From the NCBI GenBank assembly GCA_038327685.1, contig JBBQLH010000002.1, positions 1 to 64,000 on the forward strand: 64,000 bases of DNA, written 5' to 3'. Both the position numbers and the translations under genes were made by a program. Below, piece after piece: positions 17,334-25,393 of the stretch. The notes under the pieces were generated by a model. That model searched no databases, was not told the origin of the DNA, and was given only the letters and a program-made list of their open reading frames with translations. The DNA comes from DASQFQ01 sp038327685. GTDB taxonomy: Bacteria > Actinomycetota > Thermoleophilia > Solirubrobacterales > Solirubrobacteraceae. Numbering within the stretch: position 1 is the first letter of the stretch; every line of letters starts with the position of its first letter.

Positions 17334-18167
17334 GTGGCCAACATCCTCGTGCTCGCGAACGAGACGATCGGCGGCGCCGGTCTGCTCGACGCCATCCGCA
17401 AGCGCCACGAGCAGGGCGACGCGCACTTCTACGTCGTCGTCCCCCAGAGCAAGCCGCGCCACGGCAACGTGATCTACGACGAGGCCGTGCGCGACTCCGC
17501 GCAGGTGCGCGTCGACCTGGCGCTGGCCTTCATGCGCGACGAGGACATCGACGGCTCGGGCGAGGTCGGCGACGCCGACCCGTTCAACGCCGCCATGGAC
17601 GCGATCGGCGCCCACGGGATCGACGAGATCATCATCTCGACGCTGCCCGCGGTCACCTCGGGCTGGCTCAAGCGCGACCTCCCGGAGCGCCTGGAGATCG
17701 AGACCGGGCTGCCGGTCGATCACATCGTGGTCGACGTCGACTCCGAGGGCCTGCCGTTCGACGTCACGCTCGTGCTCGCCAACCAGACCGCCGCCGGCGG
17801 CGAGCTCGTCAAGCGCCTCGAGGAGCTCAACGAGGAGGGTCCGCACCGCTTCATCGTGGTCGTGCCGCAGGACTCGGGCGACGGCACCGCCGTGCGGGCC
17901 GCGCGCGAGCGCCTCCGCGAGCTGCTGCGGTCGCTCGAGGACGACGGGATCGTCGCCGCGGGCATGATCGGCGACCCCGACCCCTACACGGCCGCCCGCA
18001 ACGCGCTCGAGTACTTCCACCTCTCCGAGATCGTGATCTCGACGCTGCCGTCCAACCGCTCCGCGTGGATCGAGAAGGGCCTGGTCGAGAAGCTCGAGCG
18101 CGACAGCGGCAAGCGCGTGGTGCACATCGAGTCGAGCGCGGACGAGCCCGCCGAGGCCAGCGCCTGA
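17334..18167 (+). CDS. Tandem USP-like protein encoded inside the caa3 operon
   Basis: The 277-residue soluble protein consists of two similar halves. The first starts NILVLANETIGG and ends at an EIIISTLPAVTSGWLKRDLP block. The second starts VTLVLANQTAAGG and ends EIVISTLPSNRSAWIEKGL. Each half has the alternating strand-helix pattern of a universal-stress-protein-like Rossmann fold. I cannot see a clean ATP-binding GxxGxnG signature. Spacing is 2 bp after ctaD and it overlaps ctaE by one base, so it is made with the oxidase. A role in sensing nucleotide or energy state for the oxidase is a guess. Confidence 0.65.
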   Translation: MANILVLANETIGGAGLLDAIRKRHEQGDAHFYVVVPQSKPRHGNVIYDEAVRDSAQVRVDLALAFMRDEDIDGSGEVGDADPFNAAMDAIGAHGIDEIIISTLPAVTSGWLKRDLPERLEIETGLPVDHIVVDVDSEGLPFDVTLVLANQTAAGGELVKRLEELNEEGPHRFIVVVPQDSGDGTAVRAARERLRELLRSLEDDGIVAAGMIGDPDPYTAARNALEYFHLSEIVISTLPSNRSAWIEKGLVEKLERDSGKRVVHIESSADEPAEASA

Positions 18168-18793
18168 TGGAAGCCGCCTCGGCCACCCACGGCGCTGACG
18201 TCGGCGTCCACGACGAGCACGGCCACGGGCCGCCCGAGGCGCACCGCTCCTCGCGCGTCGAGCCCCAGCTGCTCGGCATGCTGCTCTTCATCATCTCCGA
18301 GGTGATGGTCTTCGGGGCCTTCTTCACGGCCTACTTCTTCATCCGGGTCGTGAACGGGGACCAGTGGCCGGCCGGCGGCACCGAGCTGCCGAAGCTCGTC
18401 GCCCTCGTCAACACCTGCATCCTGCTGTCGTCCTCCTTGACGATGCACTGGGCGCTGGAGTCGGCGAAGTCCGGCAACCGGTTCGGCCTGAAGGCCGGCA
18501 TCTTCACCACCTTCGGGCTCGGCGCGACGTTCCTCTTCATCCAGATCAACGAGTACTGGCACATCGGCTTCGCACCGCAGGACCATGCTCAGGGCTCGAT
18601 CTTCTACGGCCTCACGGGGCTGCACGGCGCGCACGTCGCCATCGGCCTGACCCTGCTCGCGATGACGACGGTCCGCGCCTTCCGGGGGCACTTCACCCCG
18701 GAGCAGCACCGCGGCGTCGAGGTGCCCGGCATCTACTGGCACTTCGTCGACATCATGTGGGTCATCGTCTTCACGACGGTCTACATCCTCTAG
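18167..18793 (+). CDS. ctaE: Cytochrome c oxidase subunit III
   Basis: The 208-residue membrane protein has a His-rich N-terminus and five helices, as in the short subunit III of caa3 oxidases. Characteristic motifs are LGMLLFIISEVMVFGAFF and FYGLTGLHGAHVAIGL, ending in the conserved EVPGIYWHFVDIMWVIVF. Subunit III supports proton uptake and stability of subunit I. It starts in the stop of the USP-like gene (TGATG), so the four genes are coupled. Confidence 0.93.
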   Translation: MEAASATHGADVGVHDEHGHGPPEAHRSSRVEPQLLGMLLFIISEVMVFGAFFTAYFFIRVVNGDQWPAGGTELPKLVALVNTCILLSSSLTMHWALESAKSGNRFGLKAGIFTTFGLGATFLFIQINEYWHIGFAPQDHAQGSIFYGLTGLHGAHVAIGLTLLAMTTVRAFRGHFTPEQHRGVEVPGIYWHFVDIMWVIVFTTVYIL

Positions 18794-18797
18794 CTCC

Positions 18798-18908
18798 ATG
18801 CTGAACCCGCTCCGCTCCGAGGCGGAGGCGTTCCGCTTCCTCGTCTACGTCGTCATCGTCTTCGCGATCGTCGTCGCGCTCGTCCTGCTCGGCCGCGCGC
18901 TCTTCTGA
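18798..18908 (+). CDS. 36-residue single-helix membrane peptide in the caa3 operon
   Basis: This tiny gene starts 4 bp after ctaE. It encodes a short polar N-terminus (MLNPLRSEAEAFRF) and one membrane helix ending in LLGRALF. Length and position mirror the 36-residue gene of the first oxidase locus at 8.4 kb, although the sequences differ. A subunit IV-like or assembly role is likely from context only. Confidence 0.6.
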   Translation: MLNPLRSEAEAFRFLVYVVIVFAIVVALVLLGRALF

Positions 18909-18922
18909 GCGACACTTAGGGC

Positions 18923-19726
18923 ATGGCCATCGTCCTCTGGCTCATCGTCCTGGAGGCGCTCTACGTGCGCGCGCTGCGGATCCTGCGTCGGCGGGGCGTG
19001 GCGGTCCCGACCCCGCAGGTCGTCGCCTGGCACGGCGCGATGGCGCTGTGGATCGCCGGATTGCTCAGCCCGATCGACGATCTCGGCGACGACGGCCTCG
19101 CGTTCCACATGCTCCAGCACCTGCTGATCGCCGACATCGCGGCGCCGCTGACGCTGATCGGGCTGCGCAACCCCGTGCTGGCCTTCTTCCTCCCCCGCGA
19201 CGTCCTCGTGCCACTGGCGCGGTCGCGGCGGTTGCGCGGCGCGTTCCGCACCCTGCGCAAGCCGCTGGTCGCGCTGCCCGTCTACGTGCTCGTGCTCTAC
19301 GCCTGGCACTTCTCGGTCTTCTTCGACGCGGCCGTGCGCCATCCGCTCGTGCACGCGCTCCAGCACTCGTCGTTCATCGCGATCGGCGTGATCGTCTGGT
19401 GGTCGGTGCTCGAGCCCAAGCGCCGGCGGCTGCGCGGCGAGCTGTGGAAGATCGGCCACATCCTGGCGGCGCGCTTCCTCGGCATGTTCCTCGGGATGTG
19501 CTTCGTCCTGATCCGGCAGCCGATCTACACCGACGTCTACGGGCGCGGCGAGCGCGCGCTCGGGCTGAGCCCGATCCACGACCAGCAGCTCGCCGGCGGG
19601 ATGATGGTCGTGCTCGACATCCTCCTGATGGTGGGCGCGCTCGCCTTCTTCTTCCAGCGCGCGGGCCAGCAGTACGACACGGACGAGCGGCGGGCGGAGG
19701 CCCGGCGCGGCGCCGCGCTCACTTGA
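18923..19726 (+). CDS. ctaG: Cytochrome c oxidase assembly factor CtaG (caa3_CtaG family)
   Basis: The 267-residue protein has about seven membrane helices and the family's conserved histidines in FHMLQHLLIADIAAPL and HALQHSSFIAIGVIVWW. In Bacillus, CtaG is needed for an active caa3 oxidase, probably for CuB or subunit I maturation. It closes the second oxidase operon. Its last 8 bp overlap the convergent cytochrome c-cupredoxin gene. Confidence 0.9.
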   Translation: MAIVLWLIVLEALYVRALRILRRRGVAVPTPQVVAWHGAMALWIAGLLSPIDDLGDDGLAFHMLQHLLIADIAAPLTLIGLRNPVLAFFLPRDVLVPLARSRRLRGAFRTLRKPLVALPVYVLVLYAWHFSVFFDAAVRHPLVHALQHSSFIAIGVIVWWSVLEPKRRRLRGELWKIGHILAARFLGMFLGMCFVLIRQPIYTDVYGRGERALGLSPIHDQQLAGGMMVVLDILLMVGALAFFFQRAGQQYDTDERRAEARRGAALT

Positions 19727-20456
19727 CGGTGAGCTTGCCCTCCATGCCGGCCTGGCGGTGACCGTCCACCGAGCAGAAGAACGTGTACTGGCCCGGCTTG
19801 AGGTTGGCGGTGATCTTCGAGACGGCCCCGTTCTTGACCACCGGGCCCTTCTGGCTCACGCCGTTGCCCTCGAGCGCGATGTTGTGGTCGGTCTGGGACT
19901 TGTTCGGCGAGTCGATCTCGAGCTGACCCGCCGGGGCGTTGGCGGAGGCGAACAGGTAGGCCGTGTTGCCGGAGGGGTCGGCGGGGATCTGGAGCTTGCC
20001 TCCCTGGGCGTTCGCCGCCTTGGTGGAGCGCTTCACGCCGACGGCTGCCAGCGCCCCCGTGTCCTTGCCCGTCTTGGCGACCGCGCCGGCGACGTAGGCG
20101 GCGACGTACCGCGCCTTCTCGCCCGTGTACAGCCCGGCGGGCATCTTGGGGCCGGCCTTGCCGGTGGCGGGATCGACCTGGGCGCTGCGCGCCGGGTGCA
20201 GGATCTGGCGCTCGACCACGCCCGCGAAGGTGCTCTGGCCGAAGCCCTCGCCGCGGGCGCGCTGGAAGGCCTCGTCGAGGTTCGGGCCGACCACGCCGGT
20301 GGTGCCGGCGCGCTTGAGGACGTGGCAGGAGCCGCATTTGGCGACGAACGCCGTCTTGCCGGCGACGAGGTTGTCACCGCTGTTCTTGAGCTGGCAGCCC
20401 GAGACGCCCACGAGCAGCGCGGCAGCGGCGGCGACGGCGACCTTTGCTCTCCCCAT
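19719..20456 (-). CDS. Lipoprotein fusing cytochrome c to a plastocyanin-like cupredoxin
   Basis: The 245-residue product has a signal peptide ending in a lipobox with Cys21, so it should be anchored on the outer face of the membrane. It has a cytochrome c domain with CGSCH at 41-45 and a C-terminal type I copper domain. Copper ligands are His191, Cys228, His233 and Met238 in the spacing C-x4-H-x4-M. It thus holds two redox centres in one chain and is a good candidate electron donor to the neighbouring oxidases. The axial heme Met may be in KMPAGLY (about residue 105). It is convergent with ctaG and has its own TACGAT box 10 nt before the ATG. Confidence 0.88.
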   Translation of the reverse strand: MGRAKVAVAAAAALLVGVSGCQLKNSGDNLVAGKTAFVAKCGSCHVLKRAGTTGVVGPNLDEAFQRARGEGFGQSTFAGVVERQILHPARSAQVDPATGKAGPKMPAGLYTGEKARYVAAYVAGAVAKTGKDTGALAAVGVKRSTKAANAQGGKLQIPADPSGNTAYLFASANAPAGQLEIDSPNKSQTDHNIALEGNGVSQKGPVVKNGAVSKITANLKPGQYTFFCSVDGHRQAGMEGKLTVK

Positions 20457-20466
20457 GAGTCGCGGA

Positions 20467-20472
20467 ATCGTA
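20467..20472 (-). promoter_or_regulatory. Candidate -10 box of the cytochrome c-cupredoxin gene
   Basis: TACGAT on the minus strand lies 10 nt before the ATG. The gene is therefore probably transcribed separately from the oxidase operon. Confidence 0.4.
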
Positions 20473-20477
20473 CTGGT

Positions 20478-22007
20478 TCAAGGGGAGGGCAGACCTTCGA
20501 GGCGGCCCTGCGCGGCCGCCAGCACGGTCCGCGCCACGCCCTCCCACGAGTAGCGCTCGCGGGTGATGGCCACCATCGCCTCGCGAGCGGCGTCCCGGAG
20601 CTCCGCGGGCGCCTCCAGCCAGCCGGTCAGCGCCGCCGCCAGCTGCGGCACGGCCTGCGGGCCGAGATCGAACCCGAGCAGCGGCCGCGCCGCCTCGGGC
20701 ACGGCGCCGCCGAGCGTCTCGGCGACCTCGCCGAGGCCCGAATGGCGCGCGACGACCGGCAGGGCCCCGGAGGCCGCCGCCTCGGCCGCGACCATGCCGA
20801 ACGCCTCGGGGAAGGTGCTGGGCACGACCATCGCCTCGGCGGCGGGGAGCAGGTCGGCCAGCTCGTCGTGCTCGAGGCGCCCGACCCAGGTCACGCGCGC
20901 GGGCAGGGCGGCGGCGGCCTCGGCGTACTCGCCGGCCTCGGCCTCCCCGAGGCCGTCCAGGAACGCCTGCAGATGCTCGAGCGCCTCGCCGTGCTCGCCC
21001 TGCGTGGCGCGCGCCGCCGCGAGGTCGCCGCGCGCGAGGTCGGCCGCGAGCTGCTCGAGCCCCGCGCGGAAGCCTCCGAACCCCACCACGACGAGCCGCG
21101 CGTCGGGCACGCGGGCGAGCACGAGCGGCCAGGCGGCGAGCAGCACCTCCATCCCCTTGGAGGCGATCAGCTTGCCCACGAAGACGACGAGGCGGTCGCG
21201 CTCGGGATCGAGGCCCGCCAGCGCGTCGGCGGCGGCCGCGGTGTCGCGGGCGAACGAGGATCCCTGCGTGCCCGCGCGCGCGGAGCGCACGCGCCCGACC
21301 AAGGTGCCGAGGCCCGCCCGCGCCGCGGCGGGCTCGCGCGGGCCGAACTGCTCGATGTCGACGCCGGGCGGCCCGAGCCGGGTCCGGCGCTCGACCTCGG
21401 GATCGTCCATCGCCGCCCACAGGCTCTCGGCCGTATGGCGCGAGCCCACCAGCACGCCGCGAGCCGCCCACAGCCCCTCGCGCGCGTACGGGAGGAAGCG
21501 CGGGTGCGGCTTGACCGTGTACTCGAGCGCCGAGCCGTGGATCTTCACGGCGTAGGGCACGTCGAGGCCCGCCAGCCCGCGCGCCACGACGACCGGGCCC
21601 ATCACGAGGTGGTTGGCGAGCGCCACGTCGGGCCGCGCGCGCTCGGCGACCTCGCGCACCGCGGCGACGTTGCGCTCCAGGTAGCGGTCGAGCTCGGCGT
21701 CGGAGAGCTCGGGGAACGGGCGCGCCTCGATCCCGTCGTAGCGATCCGGGACGTAGACGGGCAGCAGGCCGCCGAGGTCGGGGCGGTAGACCGTGGCGCG
21801 CGCGGGCTCCGAGCGCGTCTCGAGCGCCAGCTCTCCCCCGTCCCAGTCGCCGGCGGCGTCGACCCACTCCTGCTCGAACGGCTCGCGGTCCTGGCAGAGC
21901 AGGTGGACCTCGTGGCCCGCGCGCACGAGCGCCGCCGCCAGCCGCGCGTTGTAGACGTTCGAGCCCGTGCCGCCCAGCAGGTAGCCGTGGAAGATCAGGA
22001 CGCGCAC
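20478..22007 (-). CDS. Glycosyltransferase family 4 (GT-B fold)
   Basis: The 509-residue product has the N-terminal glycine loop VRVLIFHGYLLGGTGSNVY of GT-B enzymes and the C-terminal donor-binding half with VVFVGKLIASKGMEVLL and VVPSTFPEAFGMVAAEAAASG. The latter carries the E-x7-E pattern of family 4. It is likely a retaining transferase for a glycoconjugate or glycolipid; donor and acceptor are unknown. GTG at 22007 is chosen because the first strand begins there and TAGGGT lies 7 nt upstream; a longer start at 22055 is possible. An insert of about 40 residues before GKLIASKG, rich in Ala and Gly, is unusual. Confidence 0.85.
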   Translation of the reverse strand: MRVLIFHGYLLGGTGSNVYNARLAAALVRAGHEVHLLCQDREPFEQEWVDAAGDWDGGELALETRSEPARATVYRPDLGGLLPVYVPDRYDGIEARPFPELSDAELDRYLERNVAAVREVAERARPDVALANHLVMGPVVVARGLAGLDVPYAVKIHGSALEYTVKPHPRFLPYAREGLWAARGVLVGSRHTAESLWAAMDDPEVERRTRLGPPGVDIEQFGPREPAAARAGLGTLVGRVRSARAGTQGSSFARDTAAAADALAGLDPERDRLVVFVGKLIASKGMEVLLAAWPLVLARVPDARLVVVGFGGFRAGLEQLAADLARGDLAAARATQGEHGEALEHLQAFLDGLGEAEAGEYAEAAAALPARVTWVGRLEHDELADLLPAAEAMVVPSTFPEAFGMVAAEAAASGALPVVARHSGLGEVAETLGGAVPEAARPLLGFDLGPQAVPQLAAALTGWLEAPAELRDAAREAMVAITRERYSWEGVARTVLAAAQGRLEGLPSP

Positions 22008-22014
22008 TGAGCGG

Positions 22015-22020
22015 ACCCTA
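22015..22020 (-). promoter_or_regulatory. Candidate -10 box of the GT4 gene
   Basis: TAGGGT on the minus strand lies 7 nt before the GTG at 22007. It supports that start over the upstream alternative. Confidence 0.4.
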
Positions 22021-22079
22021 ACCGCGAGACACTGCCTCGCCTGGCGGCCCGTCACCGGCTTCGCCTCGTCGGCCCTTGC

Positions 22080-22085
22080 TACTCT
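22080..22085 (+). promoter_or_regulatory. Candidate -10 box of the zinc-ribbon gene
   Basis: TACTCT lies 8 nt before the ATG at 22094. No ribosome site is visible in the gap. Confidence 0.4.
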
Positions 22086-22093
22086 GGCGCCGC

Positions 22094-22357
22094 ATGGGCC
22101 AGAAGTATCGTCTTCGCACGCCCTCCACCGGCCGCGAGATCATCCGCGAGGCCGAGCCGGGGCAGACCTACGTCGACCGCGAGACGGGGGAGCCGCTCGA
22201 GGTCGTGGGACAGGTTCTGCCGCTCGCCCCGTCAAAGTCCCAGCTTCCATGGGCGACCGAGAACCTCCGCTTCTGCAACTGGTGCGACCAGCTCGCACAG
22301 AAGGACCTCAACGACTGCCCCGTCTGCGGCCGCCGGATGGCCGCGCTCCCGCGCTGA
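22094..22357 (+). CDS. Small zinc-ribbon protein
   Basis: The 87-residue product ends in a zinc-ribbon-like motif: CNWC, then CPVC about 11 residues later, near the C-terminus. The N-terminal half is basic then acidic, with YVDRETGEPLEVV. No catalytic motif is seen. It could bind nucleic acid or a protein partner. It is the first of three co-directional genes leading to the GGDEF/HD-GYP protein. The function is not recognised. Confidence 0.65.
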   Translation: MGQKYRLRTPSTGREIIREAEPGQTYVDRETGEPLEVVGQVLPLAPSKSQLPWATENLRFCNWCDQLAQKDLNDCPVCGRRMAALPR

Positions 22358-22368
22358 TCTTCTCCGTC

Positions 22369-22758
22369 GTGCGCCGGCTCCGCTCTGCCCTTCTCCTGCC
22401 GCTTCTCGGCCTCGCGCTCGTCGCCCCGGGCTGCGGCGGGAGCGACTCGGCCGTCCAGGAGGTCCCGGGGCCGCCGCCGGTGCTCACCGTGCCGCACCAG
22501 AAGGGCGCCGCCGACGTGTCGGCGTCGGCCACCCCGACCCCGACGCCGTCCGCCACGGGGACCGTGACCCCGACGCCGGCCGGCACCGGTGCCACGGGCT
22601 CGACCGGCACGACGGGCGCCACGGGCACGAACACGGGCGCGTCGGCGACGCCGGCGCCCGCCACGCAGGGCAGCCCGGCTGCCACCCAGGCGCCCACCAC
22701 GGGCTCGCCACCCCAGAAGTTCGAGCAGTTCTGCCAGGAGAACGCCGGCGCCTGCTGA
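22369..22758 (+). CDS. Secreted Thr/Pro/Gly-rich probable lipoprotein
   Basis: The 129-residue product has a signal peptide with a possible lipobox (LALVAPGC). A long low-complexity stretch of Thr, Pro, Gly and Ala follows (about residues 50-110), then a short end with two Cys residues (KFEQFCQENAGAC). Such linkers are flexible and often O-glycosylated. GTG at 22369 is chosen because it starts the signal peptide directly. No function is recognised. It lies between the zinc-ribbon and GGDEF/HD-GYP genes. Confidence 0.6.
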   Translation: MRRLRSALLLPLLGLALVAPGCGGSDSAVQEVPGPPPVLTVPHQKGAADVSASATPTPTPSATGTVTPTPAGTGATGSTGTTGATGTNTGASATPAPATQGSPAATQAPTTGSPPQKFEQFCQENAGAC

Positions 22759-22813
22759 CGCGCACGCGATCAAGGGACATCGGCGGCCGGCCGATGCATC
22801 CGGGATCGCTCTC

Positions 22814-25393
22814 TTGCTCCCGACCACCCCTTCTCCGCTGAGCGCCGCCCATCGCCTCTCCGAGGCGCTGCTGGCCGCGCGGTCGCCCGAGCTCGTCGGC
22901 GAGGCGCTGATGGCCGCGGTGCAGACCTCGCTGGCGCCCGATGACGTCCATCTCGTCGAGGTCTCCCAGGACGGCGACGTCGCACACGGGACGGTCGATG
23001 GATCGCAGGCGCCGCCGTACCGCCAGTGGCTCGGCGCGCCTTCGCTCGTCTCCCGCGTCATCGCCTCGGGCGCGCCGGTCGCCGTACCCGACGCGCCCGG
23101 CGATCCGGCGATCCGGCAGGACCTGGTGGAGCGCTTCGCGGCCGCATCGCTGCTCGGCGTCCCGGTGCGCTGGGGCGGCGCCGTCCGCTTCGTCGCGATC
23201 GTCATCTCGCGCGAGCGCCGCGTCTTCGGCGAGGACGAGGTCCGGGTGGCCGAGACCCTCGCCAACCAGGCCGCGGTCGCGCTGGCGCTGCTCGAGGCCG
23301 AGCGCAACCGCGTCGCACGGGCGGAGCAGAACGCCGCGCTGACGCGGGCGGCGATCTCGCTCAACGCCTCGCTGGAGCTGGTGGAGGTCCTCGAGACCCT
23401 CAGCCGCGAGGCCAACCTCGCCGTCGGCGGCTCGCTGGCCGGCGTCTACCTCGCCGACGGCGCGGGCGGCGGCGTGGCGACGGCGGGCCACAACACCCCG
23501 GACGACTGGAAGGGGATCGTGATGCCCCACGGCGAGGGCATCGCCGGCCGTGTGCTGAAGACGGGGCGCGCCTTCGTGACCAACGCGTATCAGGACGACG
23601 TCAAGCGCTCGCCGCACCCGGCGCTGCGCAGGCTCAAGACCGCCGTGGGCGTGCCGATGGCATGGAACGGCGAGCTCAAGGGCGCGCTCTCGGTCGGCTT
23701 CTCGGAGATGCGGTGGGTCACGGATGACGACCTGCGCACCCTCGAGGCCATCGCCGCCCTGGCGGTCGCAGCCTGCCGCAACGCGGAGGCCTACGAACAG
23801 GCCACGCATGCCGCCGTGACGGACACGCTCACCGGCCTGCTCAACCACGGCGCCCTGTACCTGCAGGTGCGCGTGGAGATCTCACGCGCCCGCCGCACCG
23901 GCGCGCCGCTGGCCTGCCTGCTGCTCGACCTCGACGACTTCAAGGCCATCAACGACGAGCACGGCCATCAGGCCGGGGACGGCGTCCTGCGCAAGGTGGC
24001 CACGGCGTTCCGCAGCCAGCTGCGCGACCACGACGTCGCAGCTCGCTACGGCGGCGACGAATTCGTGCTCCTGCTGCCGGATACCGACGCCGCCGCCGGG
24101 CGCGTCGTGGCCGACCGGATCGCCGCCGCTTCACCGGTCGCCTGCTCGATCGGCCTCGCGCAGTGGGAGGAGCCGCTGTCGGCCGACGAGCTGATCGGTC
24201 GGGCCGATCGCGCGCTGCTGCTGGCCAAGCGCGGGGGCAAGCACCGCGTGGAGGTGGCCGGCGCCGACATCGAGGAAGAGCTGGAGCTGATGGAGCTCCG
24301 CGTCGGCTCGCCGGCCGCCACGCTGCGCGAGTTCTGGGAGATGGTCGCCCGTGCCGAGTCGGCGCGCGACGCGCTCCTCACGCTGCCCTCGTTCCTGCGC
24401 CGGGTGACGGGCGCCGAGGAGGTCGCGCTGTATGAGCTCGAGGACAGCGGCGACGTCGTCCGCACGACCTTCGCCCGCCCGCCCGGGGACCCGCGGGCGC
24501 GGATCTTCACCCGCGCGCGGATCGCCGCGGGCCCCGCGCTCGAGCCGCGGCTGGCGCTCGGCGCCATCACGCGGCCGTCGCTGGCGGTGCTGCTGGCCGC
24601 ACTCGACCTCAAGAGCACGCCTCGCGACCGGGGTACCGCCGTGGGCTCCTTCGCCGCCTTCCCGCTGCTGCACGCCGGTCGCCCGCAGGGTCTGATCATC
24701 ATGCGCGCGCAGCGCGACATGTCTTCCGAGCGCGTGCACCTGATCGCGGGGCTGGCCCGCCAGACGATGGCCATCTTCGCCGCCCGTCCCGAGAACGGGT
24801 CGCCCGCCGCGGTGCAGGCGCTGGCGGCCGCGATCGAGGCGCGCGACAACTACACCCACGCCCACTCCGAGCAGGTCGTCTCGCTCGCCACGGACGTCGC
24901 CCGCCTGCTCGGCCTCTCGCCCGCCGAGGTCGAGCCCGTGCGCCACGGCGCGCTGCTGCATGACGTGGGCAAGCTGGCGATCCCGAACGAGATCCTCCAC
25001 AAGCCCGGACCGCTGACGCCCGACGAATGGGTGGTGATGGCCGAGCACCCCGTGATCGGCGAGCGGATCCTCCAGCGCACGCCGCAGCTCGGGCACCTGG
25101 CCCCGATCGTCCGCCACGAGCACGAGCGCTGGGACGGCGGCGGCTACCCCGACGGTCTCGCCGGCAGGGCGATCCCGGTGGCGTCGCGGATCATCCTCGC
25201 CTGCGACGCCTACAACGCGATGATCACCACGCGGCCCTACCGCGAGGCGATGTCGTCCGCCGACGCGATGGAGGAGCTGCGCGCCAAGTCGGGCGCCCAG
25301 TTCGACCCGCTGGTGGTCGAGGCGCTGCTCGAGCTCCTCGGCGCGGTCAGCGCTTTGCGGGCTTCGCCGGCTTCGGTGGTTTCGGCGTCGTGA
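22814..25393 (+). CDS. GAF-GGDEF-HD-GYP protein, probable cyclic-di-GMP synthesis and breakdown
   Basis: The protein of about 859 residues has two N-terminal GAF-like domains (about 10-160 and 175-330), a GGDEF domain with an intact RYGGDEF (about 410), a third GAF-like region (about 510-650) and a C-terminal HD-GYP domain. The HD-GYP part shows HAHSEQVV, LLHDVGKLAIP (about 715) and the GYPDGLAG loop (about 776). An RxxD inhibitory site (RDHD) lies five residues before GGDEF. Both catalytic domains look intact, so one cytoplasmic chain could make and degrade cyclic-di-GMP. The TTG start at 22814 is uncertain. The last 47 bp overlap the convergent secreted-protein gene. Confidence 0.85.
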   Translation: MLPTTPSPLSAAHRLSEALLAARSPELVGEALMAAVQTSLAPDDVHLVEVSQDGDVAHGTVDGSQAPPYRQWLGAPSLVSRVIASGAPVAVPDAPGDPAIRQDLVERFAAASLLGVPVRWGGAVRFVAIVISRERRVFGEDEVRVAETLANQAAVALALLEAERNRVARAEQNAALTRAAISLNASLELVEVLETLSREANLAVGGSLAGVYLADGAGGGVATAGHNTPDDWKGIVMPHGEGIAGRVLKTGRAFVTNAYQDDVKRSPHPALRRLKTAVGVPMAWNGELKGALSVGFSEMRWVTDDDLRTLEAIAALAVAACRNAEAYEQATHAAVTDTLTGLLNHGALYLQVRVEISRARRTGAPLACLLLDLDDFKAINDEHGHQAGDGVLRKVATAFRSQLRDHDVAARYGGDEFVLLLPDTDAAAGRVVADRIAAASPVACSIGLAQWEEPLSADELIGRADRALLLAKRGGKHRVEVAGADIEEELELMELRVGSPAATLREFWEMVARAESARDALLTLPSFLRRVTGAEEVALYELEDSGDVVRTTFARPPGDPRARIFTRARIAAGPALEPRLALGAITRPSLAVLLAALDLKSTPRDRGTAVGSFAAFPLLHAGRPQGLIIMRAQRDMSSERVHLIAGLARQTMAIFAARPENGSPAAVQALAAAIEARDNYTHAHSEQVVSLATDVARLLGLSPAEVEPVRHGALLHDVGKLAIPNEILHKPGPLTPDEWVVMAEHPVIGERILQRTPQLGHLAPIVRHEHERWDGGGYPDGLAGRAIPVASRIILACDAYNAMITTRPYREAMSSADAMEELRAKSGAQFDPLVVEALLELLGAVSALRASPASVVSAS

